The translations under genes were made by a program, and so were the position numbers. The notes under the pieces were generated by a model. That model did not search any database, was not told where the DNA came from, and worked only from the letters and a program-made list of their open reading frames with translations. Shown piece after piece: positions 1 through 7,288 of a DNA stretch of 64,000 bases (position 1 is the stretch's first letter; each line of letters begins with the position of its first letter). Source of the stretch: Parafrigoribacterium_A sp035571875 (lineage in GTDB: Bacteria; Actinomycetota; Actinomycetes; Actinomycetales; Microbacteriaceae); the NCBI GenBank assembly GCA_035571875.1, contig DATNBR010000050.1, positions 1 to 64,000 on the forward strand, given 5' to 3'.

Positions 1-189
1 CTTCAGTACACGGAGGACAAGACGTTCGTTCATCCGGAACTCGGACTCATCGACCTGCACTGCCAGAGCCTGCTCGACCCGGACCAGTCGCAGGTGCTGC
101 TCGTCCTCACGGCCACACCCGGCAGCGAAAGCTACGACAAGCTCAGACTGCTGTCGGTCATCGGAGAGCAGCGGCTCAGCGTGCGGTAG
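1..189 (+). CDS. MmyB-type transcriptional regulator, C-terminal fragment
   Basis: This is the last 62 codons of a gene that begins before the window, ending at TAG 187-189. The visible protein contains VHPELGLIDLHCQSLLD and ends LLSVIGEQRLSVR. It resembles the end of the PAS-like MmyB ligand-binding domain that follows an N-terminal Xre helix-turn-helix in many actinobacterial regulators: a 'HPE-G' turn, a strand pair, and a 'TATPGS' segment before the last helix. The DNA-binding half is outside the window, so the assignment rests on the tail only. Confidence 0.6.
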   Translation, partial: LQYTEDKTFVHPELGLIDLHCQSLLDPDQSQVLLVLTATPGSESYDKLRLLSVIGEQRLSVR

Positions 190-345
190 CGCTGCGAGCT
201 AGAAGCTGCAGCCCCGGCCTTGCGGTCGCCGAATCCTAAATTCACCACCGAGAAAAACAAGAAAGCACTGTGCGGTCAGCCGTGGTTGATCAGCAACGCG
301 GCGAACTGGACGCTCGCCGCTTTGAGTTCAGGTTGAGGCGGTTCT

Positions 346-387
346 GGATACCAGGAAAACCTGGTATCCGGGTCACAGGAAAACCTG
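346..387. promoter_or_regulatory. Tandem AAAA-loop palindromes, possible operator
   Basis: Positions 346-355 (GGATACCAGG) and 360-369 (CCTGGTATCC) form a perfect 10-bp inverted repeat around AAAA. The core CAGGAAAACCTG (352-363) recurs exactly at 376-387, so the two cores lie 24 bp apart centre to centre, close to two helical turns. Such spacing is typical of cooperative operator sites, but a small hairpin repeat is also possible. It lies about 300 bp upstream of the cutinase start. Confidence 0.4.
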
Positions 388-644
388 ATTGGGATTGGCG
401 TAAAAGCGAGGCAACGTCTTTACGGTTCCAATTCGTTGCTTCAGTGCTGTTTTGGGCGGTGCCAGGAGATGCCGCGACCGGAAACCTGGTCACTTCTTCG
501 GGGAAGGCGGTTCAGACAGACGGCGTCCGTTCATCTATCGAACTAGCGGCTCAGGTGTTCGTCAATCGGGGTACTGGGATGGGTGGCCTCCATGTCCCCA
601 CTATGGCCGACTTGTTGAAGAATATTTCGTGTGCGATTGTTTGA

Positions 645-670
645 GTCGCTCTCGCGTTGCGAGGGGCGAC
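645..670. other. Hairpin just upstream of the cutinase RBS
   Basis: GTCGC (645-649) pairs with GCGAC (666-670) and CTCGC (651-655) with GCGAG (659-663), giving two 5-bp helices separated by a small T/GG internal loop and closed by GTT. The structure ends six bases before the GAGGA ribosome binding site, so it could act as a 5' UTR structure or as a terminator for anything transcribed from upstream. Confidence 0.35.
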
Positions 671-686
671 TAGATGAGGAGCAAAG

Positions 687-1541
687 ATGAAAACACACGC
701 GGGGAAGCGCTCGCTAGCGACTCATTGGGGAGCCGCAGCAGCAGTATGCCTTTCCCTTATTTTGGTTTGCGGCATAGCGGGGCCGGCCCATGCTGTGGCG
801 ACGTCGAATCGCTGTGACTTCGCGACCATGATCTCCATCAGAGGCACCGGCGAAGCTGCCGGATCTGGAACGGCGCACGGCGGCCGAACTTACGCGTCAG
901 GCGGTGCGGGTGCAACGTTGAACAACCTGATCGGGTATGCCAATCGCGAGCCAAACATCCCGTTCTACCAGGAAGCGATCAACTACCCAGCCGTGGCACT
1001 TGACGTCAACAATCCACAAGCGAAGGACTATCTCGCGAGCTTGCAGTATGGTGCTACAAACCTTGCCAACGAGATCAATGATTTGGTCGCAAACTGCCCC
1101 TACACGAACATTCTTTTGGCGGGCTATTCGCAAGGGGCCGACGTGATCGGCCAAGTAATAGGAGCTTACCGAAGCACAAGTATTACGGTTCCGGCACTAA
1201 GGCCAGGCAGTTTTCAGCAGTTGAAATCCGTCATGCTGTTCGGCGATCCCCATTACCGTCCTGGCGAAGTGTGGGACGCCGCAGGGAATGGTACAGCCAA
1301 CGGTGTCTTCGTCAGTCCGGCGGGTCAGTTCCAGTACGCGAAGCGGCTGACTTGGTTGCCTCCGTCGTATCAAGTGCAGGGATACGTTACGACGGTGCGT
1401 TCCTACTGCTTCGCTGGAGATTTCTTTTGCCAGAGCACGTTTACGGCAGCCGGGCTGACAGTTCATGGGAGCTATGGGGCATCCAGCGCGATGGGTGATG
1501 CGTGGTCGTTCACGCTGAACGCCCTGATTGACTTCGAATGA
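687..1541 (+). CDS. Secreted cutinase-family esterase
   Basis: A 284-residue serine esterase of the cutinase family, expected to hydrolyse ester bonds in cutin-like polymers, triglycerides or short esters outside the cell. Residues 1-36 form a Sec signal peptide (basic start, hydrophobic core, AHA cleavage motif). The nucleophile lies in GYSQG (Ser148). The conserved C-terminal C-x-x-x-D-x-x-C block gives Asp245 between Cys241 and Cys248, and His260 in VHGSY completes the triad. Cys43 and Cys137 probably form the other disulfide. The start is ATG 687, preceded by GAGGA at 676-680. The gene stands alone, followed by a strong hairpin at 1565-1599. Substrate cannot be told from sequence. Confidence 0.85.
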   Translation: MKTHAGKRSLATHWGAAAAVCLSLILVCGIAGPAHAVATSNRCDFATMISIRGTGEAAGSGTAHGGRTYASGGAGATLNNLIGYANREPNIPFYQEAINYPAVALDVNNPQAKDYLASLQYGATNLANEINDLVANCPYTNILLAGYSQGADVIGQVIGAYRSTSITVPALRPGSFQQLKSVMLFGDPHYRPGEVWDAAGNGTANGVFVSPAGQFQYAKRLTWLPPSYQVQGYVTTVRSYCFAGDFFCQSTFTAAGLTVHGSYGASSAMGDAWSFTLNALIDFE

Positions 1542-1564
1542 GGCCTGAACTGAATTAGCATTGC

Positions 1565-1599
1565 CGCTCGGGGGTCGGCCCGCACCGCACCCCCGAGCG
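1565..1599 (+). terminator. Probable terminator hairpin after the cutinase gene
   Basis: CGCTCGGGGGT (1565-1575) and ACCCCCGAGCG (1589-1599) form a perfect 11-bp stem with a 13-base loop, 23 bp after the cutinase stop. There is no U-tract, which is common for terminators in high-GC actinobacteria. Confidence 0.6.
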
Positions 1600-1623
1600 T
1601 GCTTACGGAAAGGCAAGGGTCAC

Positions 1624-1986
1624 TTGACTTCAAGAATCGATCACTCACACGTCGCTGGCGGTGTCAGCATTGGCGAAGTGTTCGGCGTTGTCGGATTAAT
1701 CGCGTTACAAATAGTCATCGCGGTGATCTTTTATTTCACGGTGCTGCTGTTGTCCTTCAATTCGGACAGTTGCTACGGCTCGGGTACCTGTGACTACGGA
1801 ATGGCAGGGGTATCTCTTTACTTGGTACCCGTTGTGGCTGTGCTCACCGTCTTAACGAGCGTCGTGTTTACGATTGTGCTCAGGCGTAGGGACGGGTCGA
1901 CTTTTCTGAGTTCGGTCGTCGGTATCATCGCGGTGATCGTTGCCGGAGTGGCCGCGATAGTCCTGAATTTGAACGCGCTCACATAG
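1624..1986 (+). CDS. Small hypothetical membrane protein
   Basis: I do not recognise this 120-residue protein. The chosen start is TTG 1624, because AAGGCAAGGG (1609-1618) sits just upstream; a longer in-frame TTG at 1561 would run through the terminator hairpin. Three hydrophobic segments are visible (about residues 17-43, 61-84 and 93-115). An extracytoplasmic loop after the first carries two cysteines (S-C-Y-G-S-G-T-C) that could form a disulfide, and a short basic loop RRRDG lies between the second and third. No partner is suggested by the neighbours beyond the upstream secreted esterase. Confidence 0.55.
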   Translation: MTSRIDHSHVAGGVSIGEVFGVVGLIALQIVIAVIFYFTVLLLSFNSDSCYGSGTCDYGMAGVSLYLVPVVAVLTVLTSVVFTIVLRRRDGSTFLSSVVGIIAVIVAGVAAIVLNLNALT

Positions 1987-2424
1987 TCGAGGCTGCTGGG
2001 CTGCGGCAGTCCCGCGCCCCTATCCAGCAGACGGAATGGTCTGTCAACTCGAAATGCTGAGTTTCGAGCGAACACGACCGGCTAGGCCGCAGCCTCAGCG
2101 AGAGCGCCGATATTGGCCACCGCTGAGGCGATGCAGCCTCACGCCGCTTTCTTCGCCCGGAGCTCGTCGTCGGCCGTCTCAGGCGCGACGAGCCTGGGTT
2201 CGCATACCCGAGCTCGACAGAACCGAACTCGTCGCGGCCGAGCAATCGATGGATACAGGTCCGGGTGCGATCAGACTCGGAACCCCCAATGTGCCGCACC
2301 AGCCAGCGGGTGCCGCGGCCGCCTGACCGGGGTTCAAGGGACATCCCGAGCAGTGGCGTCGATCGTACTTTCGCCGCGTCCACTGCCCCTCTGTCGTCCG
2401 ACAGACTTAGCGCTCCTTAGCCGG
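1987..2424. other. Gene-free stretch, 438 bp
   Basis: Nothing here codes convincingly. Short open frames exist on both strands, but they lack recognisable motifs and the codon usage of neighbouring genes. Together with the decayed gene downstream, this looks like a degraded accessory segment. I see no insertion-sequence ends, tRNA or array. Confidence 0.45.
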
Positions 2425-2453
2425 CTACGCGCGAGCGAGCGAGCGAAGAGACC

Positions 2454-3072
2454 CTAAAGCATCTCTATCCGCATTGCAGGCCCGCGGGTGGCAGCTTGCC
2501 GTTCGTGGTTCCGACCTCGCCGGGCTCGCTGCGTGAACGCGCCGAAAGTGGGTATGCCGCGCACAGACCTTCCGACACCGCGAACTATCGCGGGTCGGAA
2601 AGGCACCCATGCCCGCACCCACTTCCCTGGAGCTGTTGCATACGGTGGCGGATGCGCGCAGCGCTTCGACCGCGATCGTCGACCCGGCGACCGGCGCACC
2701 GCGCACGCTCGCCCGCAGGAGAGCCATGTGCTCCATCCCGTTCAGGAGCGAGATGACCTCTGCGGGGTGCGCTTCGCCGATGGATGCCGCGACCTGCGGA
2801 ACCGCGAACGCCTTGGTCGCCACAACGATGCGGGCACCGCTCGGGATGTCACTTCGCGCCTCGGGCCGCGAGGTCCAGTCGCCGAAGAGCTGACTGCGGA
2901 TGGTCAGGCCGTGCTCGTTGATCGCCCGTGTCGTCTCCGGTCGCGCTACGGCCACGACATCGACACCCGCCCGCTCGAGTAGCGCCGCGAGGAGGCCGCC
3001 GACGGCGCCGGGACCGACGATGGCGATGCGATTCTCAGACAGGCGATCCTCCGTTAGGACGCGTGGATGCAA
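2454..3072 (-). pseudogene. Ketopantoate reductase-like gene, C-terminally decayed
   Basis: The minus-strand frame begins with a clear ketopantoate reductase (PanE/ApbA-type) NAD(P)H-binding domain: RIAIVGPGAVGG, a strand ending VVAVARPE, and VVATKAFAVPQV and SLLNGMEH further on. The similarity stops near 2660, roughly residue 137. The reading then runs on as Arg/Ser-rich sequence with no C-terminal helical domain, whereas intact family members have about 300 residues. This indicates a truncation or frameshift. The start is uncertain: TTG 3072, or CTG 3042, which has a perfect GGAGG (3048-3052) ahead of it. It is probably non-functional. Confidence 0.65.
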
Positions 3073-3080
3073 TCCGAATG

Positions 3081-3434
3081 TCAGTTCGGCTGGTCTTCGT
3101 CGGGCAGCGACAGCGTGACCTTGCCGTCGGCGAGCTCGTCCGGCCGGTCGAGGGTTTCTCCGTCCGTGACGTCGACGAGGTTGCCGAAGGTCACCGGTAT
3201 GCGCGGTCGTGACAGGTACAGCTCGTTATAGACGTCGCCGGCACCCGCGATCGCGCTCGACGTCTGCCGTGAATCGCGTTTTGGCAGCAACGACCGGACG
3301 ATGCTCGTGACGAGCACCATCCCCCATCCGGCGTACGTCACGTACGGAGGCCAGCTCTGCCCGGTAGCGACGCCAATCGCGAGCGGAACCGCGCAGACGA
3401 CCATCGCGATCAGCACCCATCCACTGGCTCGCAT
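3081..3434 (-). CDS. Small hypothetical membrane protein
   Basis: I do not recognise this 117-residue protein. ATG 3434 is preferred because GGGAGG lies immediately upstream; a longer frame exists but lacks such a site. Two hydrophobic segments are visible (about residues 5-25 and 31-50), followed by a hydrophilic, acidic C-terminal half ending LPDEDQPN, probably cytoplasmic or extracytoplasmic depending on topology. The gene lies between the decayed ketopantoate reductase and tRNA-Arg, all on the minus strand. Confidence 0.5.
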   Translation of the reverse strand: MRASGWVLIAMVVCAVPLAIGVATGQSWPPYVTYAGWGMVLVTSIVRSLLPKRDSRQTSSAIAGAGDVYNELYLSRPRIPVTFGNLVDVTDGETLDRPDELADGKVTLSLPDEDQPN

Positions 3435-3543
3435 CACACCTCCCGGGAGAGAACCGATACTCCATCCTGTAACGCCGACCCCACGATGTCGAGGCCGGCG
3501 GTGCAGTCGAGATGTCACGTGTCGTGCACGCCGCGCGCAGTGG

Positions 3544-3618
3544 TGGTGCCCCCACGCAGATTCGAACTGCGGCCCCTGCCTCCGGAGGGCAGTGCTCTAT
3601 CCCCTGAGCTATGGGGGC
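3544..3618 (-). tRNA. tRNA-Arg (anticodon CCG)
   Basis: Read on the minus strand, the acceptor arm GCCCCCA (3618-3612) pairs with TGGGGGC, the D-arm is GCTC-AGGGGATA-GAGC, the anticodon stem CTGCC/GGCAG carries the loop CTCCGGA with anticodon CCG, and the T-arm is CGCAG-TTCGAAT-CTGCG. The discriminator base is A, and the CCA end (3546-3544) is genomically encoded. All canonical stems are perfect. It decodes CGG arginine codons. Confidence 0.95.
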
Positions 3619-3719
3619 CAGGAGTACTGACCAAGGTTACCCCAGCGCCGGCGCGCCAGGCGGCATCCGATCGTGGCGCACGAGTTGCCTTACTTTCTGC
3701 CGAGCGAGGGGCGCCCTGC

Positions 3720-3816
3720 CTGCATAACTCAGGCAGTTTCATCGAAAGGCGCGCCCGAGGCCTGGGTACCCGGATGCGAGTGGGCAATGCGAGCGCGGAT
3801 TGCCTGAGTTATGCAG
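3720..3816. repeat. 16-bp perfect inverted repeat pair flanking 65 bp
   Basis: CTGCATAACTCAGGCA (3720-3735) and its exact reverse complement TGCCTGAGTTATGCAG (3801-3816) bound a 65-bp segment about 100 bp from the tRNA-Arg gene. The arms are AT-richer than their surroundings. This could be a small non-autonomous mobile element, a bidirectional terminator, or a site remnant. No coding sequence lies inside. Confidence 0.55.
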
Positions 3817-3864
3817 ACGGAAGCGCGGGCGACCATCCGCGCGTGACGGTGAGAAGACGGCGGC

Positions 3865-3955
3865 GCGCGCAACTTCGCCCGGCGCCGAGCGCGCGCTACT
3901 TCGCCCCGGCGCGGGCGCGCGCTACTTCGCCCCGGCGCGAGCGCGAGCTACTTCA
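3865..3955. repeat. 26-bp tandem repeat, four copies
   Basis: The core ACTTCG recurs at 3872, 3898, 3924 and 3950 with an exact 26-bp period; the units read roughly GCGCGCTACTTCGCCCCGGC plus GCGGG or GCGAG. The last unit runs into the stop codon of the minus-strand lipoprotein gene (TAG at 3950-3948). Each unit can fold on itself, so the array may act as a terminator zone, or it may simply be slippage expansion. Confidence 0.6.
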
Positions 3956-4565
3956 CGGCGGCGACAGCGTCGAGGGCGAGCTGCTTCGCGTCATCCGGGG
4001 CGCCGAAGAAGACCGAGGATGCGGTGATCCAGTAGGGTCCGCGAAAGATCTGCAGCTGGCCCGTGTCACCGCTCGTGCTGAACCAGGCCGAGTCGCCGAT
4101 GCCGGAAACCGCGGTGCCGGAGGCCGCCGATGCCTTCAGGGCAGCGAGGTCGGATGCCGCGGGGTGCGCCACACCGAAGTCGATCGTCGCGCCGCTCGTC
4201 TGATTCACCCAGCTGCAGGCGATGCCCTGATAGCTGAGTGCCGTGCTCGCTCCACTGCCGGCCTTCGGCTTGAAGCCCGAACGCAGGCTGAAGTTGGGGT
4301 TGAAGTCGTACATCTGCTGGCGCGAGATCAGCCCGTCGCAGTCCACACCGATCGGTGTGCCGGCGGCGCGGCTCGGGGCGTCGCTCGGCGTCGCATCCGG
4401 GGTCGCGCTCGCAGAAGCCGAACTCGAGGGGCTCGACGCGCTCGGCGTCGCGCTCGCCGTGGGGTGCGCCGTGTCTTTGCATCCGGCAAGTCCGACAAAC
4501 CCCAGCGTCGCGATCGCCGCCACCATCGTGAGTCGTACCGCCATGCCGCGTGCCGTGGATGCCAT
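3948..4565 (-). CDS. Putative DUF3558-family lipoprotein
   Basis: A 205-residue exported lipoprotein. The signal peptide ends in the lipobox LAGC (Cys29, the predicted lipidation site), followed by a long Ser/Ala/Thr/Pro linker (to about residue 70) that probably spans the cell wall. The globular domain begins CDGLISRQQMYDFNP and has one further cysteine (GIACSWVN), suggesting a disulfide; this resembles DUF3558-type actinobacterial lipoproteins of unknown function. The start is ATG 4565, chosen because GGGGA lies five bases upstream. Further in-frame ATG and TTG codons at 4583 and 4592 would only lengthen the signal peptide. Confidence 0.65.
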   Translation of the reverse strand: MASTARGMAVRLTMVAAIATLGFVGLAGCKDTAHPTASATPSASSPSSSASASATPDATPSDAPSRAAGTPIGVDCDGLISRQQMYDFNPNFSLRSGFKPKAGSGASTALSYQGIACSWVNQTSGATIDFGVAHPAASDLAALKASAASGTAVSGIGDSAWFSTSGDTGQLQIFRGPYWITASSVFFGAPDDAKQLALDAVAAVK

Positions 4566-4644
4566 TCGATTCCCCTTTTTCATCGCTGTCAATTCTCACC
4601 CACCGCGGCGCACCCGCCCGCCAGGGCGCGCGCGGCCCGCACGA

Positions 4645-4650
4645 TAGAAT
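4645..4650 (+). promoter_or_regulatory. Leaderless-type -10 box of argS
   Basis: TAGAAT lies eight bases before the GTG start of argS and no Shine-Dalgarno sequence intervenes. This is the arrangement expected for a leaderless transcript starting at or next to the start codon. A clear -35 is not visible. Confidence 0.5.
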
Positions 4651-4658
4651 CGCTTCCC

Positions 4659-6323
4659 GTGACTCCAGCCCAGCTCTCCGCCCAGTTGCTCGCCATCGTG
4701 AACGCTGCGCTGGAGCGTCGAGGCGCCGTCCCGTCCAGTCCGCTCACCCTCTCCGACGTCACCCTCGAGCGTCCCAAGAATCGCGACCACGGTGACTGGG
4801 CCGCGAACATCGCCATGAAGCTCGCCAAACCACTCGGGCTCAACCCGCGCGAACTCGCGGCAGACTTCGCCGCGGGCCTCGAAGCGGTCGACGGCGTCGC
4901 ATCCGTCGAGGTAGCGGGCCCTGGCTTCATCAACATCAGGCTGGATGCCGCTGCCGCCGGCGCCCTGGCGAAGACGATAGTCGAGCAGGGCGAGGCCTTC
5001 GGTCGCGGCGACCTGTACGACGGCGTCACGATCAATCTCGAATTCGTCTCGGCGAACCCGACCGGCCCCATCCACATCGGCGGCGTGCGCTGGGCCGCGA
5101 TGGGCGACAGCCTCGCGCGGGTGTTTCAGGCGCAGGGCGGCCTCGTCACGCGCGAGTACTACTTCAACGACCACGGCGCCCAGATCGACCGCTTCGCTCG
5201 CAGCCTCCTCGCGAGCTACCTCGGCGAACCCGCCCCAGAGGACGGCTACGCGGGCCAGTACATCTCCGACATCAAAGACCGGGTCGTCGCCGCCTACGAC
5301 GGCGACCTTGCGGCGCTGTCGCGGGACGACGCGCAGGAGGTCTTCCGCGCATCCGGTGTCGACTTCATGTTCGGCGACATCAAGGCGAGCCTGCACGATT
5401 TCGGTGTCGACTTCGACGTCTATTTCCACGAGAACGAGCTTCACGAGAGCGGTTCGGTCGAGCGCGCCGTCGCGAGGCTGCGCGAACTCGGCCACGTCTT
5501 CGAGCAGGACGGCGCGACCTGGTTGCGCACCACCGCATTCGGCGACGACAAAGACCGCGTGATCATCAAGAGCGACGGCGAAGCGGCATACATCTCCGGC
5601 GACCTCGCCTACTACCTGAACAAGCGCGAGCGCGGATTCGAGCGCAACCTCATCATGCTGGGTGCCGATCACCACGGCTACGTCAAGCGGATGATGGCGA
5701 TGACGGCCGCCTTCGGCGACGTGCCCGGCGTCAATCTCGAGATCATGATCGGCCAGCTCGTGACGGTCATGCGCGACGGCGAGCCGGTGCGCATGAGCAA
5801 GCGCGCGGGCACGGTCGTGACACTCGAAGACCTAGTCGAGGCGGTGGGGGTGGATGCCGCCCGCTACGCGCTCGTTCGCAGCTCCGCCGATTCGCAATTG
5901 GACATCGATCTCGATCTGCTCGTGCGTCGCACCAACGACAACCCCGTCTTCTATGTGCAGTACGCGCACGCCCGCACCAACTCGGTGGCGAACAACGCCG
6001 CGGCCTCGGGCGTGGATCGCAGTGCGTTCACTCCAGAGCTGCTCACGCACGAGACGGAGAACAACCTTCTCGGCATCCTCGGCGAATACACGCGAGTGCT
6101 CGCCCAGGCCGCGGAACTTCGCGAGCCGCACCGCATCGCCCGCTACCTCGAGGAACTCGCCGGTGCCTACCATCGCTGGTACGACAACTGCCGGGTCACG
6201 CCGCTCGGCGACGAGCCCGTCAGCAACCTGCACCGAACGCGACTGTGGCTCAATGACGCCACCGGACAGGTGCTGCGCAACGGACTGGGCTTGCTCGGCG
6301 TATCGGCCCCAGCCAGAATGTAG
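4659..6323 (+). CDS. argS: Arginyl-tRNA synthetase
   Basis: A 554-residue class I aminoacyl-tRNA synthetase that charges tRNA-Arg with arginine using ATP in the cytoplasm. The N-terminal tRNA-binding domain (about 1-115) precedes the catalytic fold with the HIGH-type signature HIGG (139-142, inside NPTGPIHIGG) and the KMSKS-like loop RMSKR near residue 378. The C-terminal DALR anticodon-binding domain includes the YVQYAHAR region. The frame is open far upstream, but GTG 4659 gives the standard family length and a TAGAAT -10 box eight bases away, implying leaderless expression. An LmeA-like gene follows after 3 bp, so the two are probably co-transcribed. Confidence 0.96.
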   Translation: MTPAQLSAQLLAIVNAALERRGAVPSSPLTLSDVTLERPKNRDHGDWAANIAMKLAKPLGLNPRELAADFAAGLEAVDGVASVEVAGPGFINIRLDAAAAGALAKTIVEQGEAFGRGDLYDGVTINLEFVSANPTGPIHIGGVRWAAMGDSLARVFQAQGGLVTREYYFNDHGAQIDRFARSLLASYLGEPAPEDGYAGQYISDIKDRVVAAYDGDLAALSRDDAQEVFRASGVDFMFGDIKASLHDFGVDFDVYFHENELHESGSVERAVARLRELGHVFEQDGATWLRTTAFGDDKDRVIIKSDGEAAYISGDLAYYLNKRERGFERNLIMLGADHHGYVKRMMAMTAAFGDVPGVNLEIMIGQLVTVMRDGEPVRMSKRAGTVVTLEDLVEAVGVDAARYALVRSSADSQLDIDLDLLVRRTNDNPVFYVQYAHARTNSVANNAAASGVDRSAFTPELLTHETENNLLGILGEYTRVLAQAAELREPHRIARYLEELAGAYHRWYDNCRVTPLGDEPVSNLHRTRLWLNDATGQVLRNGLGLLGVSAPARM

Positions 6324-6326
6324 GGG

Positions 6327-7175
6327 ATGACGCTCCCGCAGAAGCCAGCGCCCGGATCACCGGTGCGAGTTGGGGCGACGGCGGGGGGTGCCAAGGCGCG
6401 CAAGCCGAAACGCCGCGTGCGCACCACCCTGCGCTTCGTCGTCACCGCAGGCATCATCTCGCTGCTCGTCGTGGCCGCGATCGTCGCCGACAACGCGGCG
6501 CGCGGCATCGTGGCGGAGCAGGTCGCGAAGCAAGTGCGCACCTCGCTCTCGGTGCCCGCGAACTCGCCGGTCGAGGTGAGCGTCGGTGGCACCTCGGTGC
6601 TCGTCCAGCTCGTCTCGGGCAGGCTCGACAAGGTCGACGTGGGCATCGGGCGACTCTCGCTCGGCGAGCTCTCCGGATCGGCGCAGCTCACGGCGAGCGG
6701 CATCCCGCTCGACCCGAGCAAGCCCACGTCGCTCGCGCGCTTCGTCTTCGTCACCGACCAGTCCGCACTCCAGTCTCTGTTCTCCACGGTGCCCGGCCTC
6801 TCACCGAAGCAGATCAGCATCGCCGACGGCAAGGTCACTCTCGGCACCGAGGTCACCCTGTTCGGTTACTCGCTCCCCGTCGGCATCGAATTCACACCGT
6901 CGGCGAGCAAGGGCCAGCTCGTGCTCACGCCCTCGTCGATCGTGATCAACGAGCAGTCGTTCACGGCCAAGGAGTTGAAGGCCTCGGCGTTCGGCTCGCT
7001 CACCGACGCACTGTTCGTGAACCACGCTGTCTGCGTCGCCCCATTGCTGCCGAAGGACTTCACGCTCGAGAGCGTCTTCATCACCGGCAAGAGCATCCAG
7101 CTCACGGTGGCCGCCGACAATGTGAAGCTCAACAGCAAGCTGCTCGCGACCCGCGGAACCTGCCCAGCGAAGTAG
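6327..7175 (+). CDS. LmeA-like (DUF2993) phospholipid-binding protein
   Basis: A 282-residue membrane-anchored protein of the DUF2993/LmeA family, whose mycobacterial member binds phospholipid and affects lipomannan elongation. Residues 1-33 are basic and Pro/Gly-rich (cytoplasmic), about 34-56 form a single transmembrane anchor, and the rest is an extracytoplasmic beta-rich domain with repeating VxVxxxxV patterns. Two cysteines near the C-terminus (AVCVAP, RGTCPAK) may pair. The start is ATG 6327, three bases after the argS stop, suggesting a shared transcript. A lipid-handling role in the cell envelope is inferred from the family only. Confidence 0.7.
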   Translation: MTLPQKPAPGSPVRVGATAGGAKARKPKRRVRTTLRFVVTAGIISLLVVAAIVADNAARGIVAEQVAKQVRTSLSVPANSPVEVSVGGTSVLVQLVSGRLDKVDVGIGRLSLGELSGSAQLTASGIPLDPSKPTSLARFVFVTDQSALQSLFSTVPGLSPKQISIADGKVTLGTEVTLFGYSLPVGIEFTPSASKGQLVLTPSSIVINEQSFTAKELKASAFGSLTDALFVNHAVCVAPLLPKDFTLESVFITGKSIQLTVAADNVKLNSKLLATRGTCPAK

Positions 7176-7215
7176 CGAGCGGCATGGCCCGATCGGGCGC
7201 CCCCGGCTCTCGTAA

Positions 7216-7221
7216 TAAGAT
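7216..7221 (+). promoter_or_regulatory. Possible -10 box for the lysA operon
   Basis: TAAGAT lies 67 bp before the lysA start in the 113-bp gap after the LmeA-like gene. A self-complementary GCCCGATCGGGC (7187-7198) just upstream may terminate the preceding transcript. No convincing -35 hexamer or riboswitch fold was found. Confidence 0.35.
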
Positions 7222-7288
7222 TCAGGGGACTTCAGGAACCGTGCCAGGTTCGCATCACTTCGCCCGCAGAGACCCGTGAGGTTCCGCT

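Larger units (their letters stand above)
190..686. other. 497-bp stretch without a convincing gene
   Basis: I see no credible gene here. An open frame at 270-644 has a composition unlike the neighbours and no recognisable motif. The stretch holds a cluster of CAGG-AAAA-CCTG palindromes (346-387) and a hairpin (645-670) just before the cutinase ribosome binding site. It is most simply read as the regulatory region of the downstream secreted esterase, possibly with remnants of decayed sequence. Confidence 0.5.

Noticed and set aside
270..644. 124-codon open frame upstream of the cutinase gene
   Set aside because: No recognisable domain, unlike neighbouring composition, runs through the palindrome cluster, and lacks a ribosome binding site.
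3865..3955. 26-bp repeats as a CRISPR array
   Set aside because: The units are directly adjacent with no spacers and no cas genes are nearby.
3486..4658. Long upstream extension of argS
   Set aside because: It would cross the tRNA, the repeats and the lipoprotein gene; ArgS family length and the -10 box support GTG 4659.
7176..7288. Lysine riboswitch before lysA
   Set aside because: The gap is 113 bp and shows none of the conserved lysine-riboswitch helices; only a short palindrome and a possible -10 are seen.
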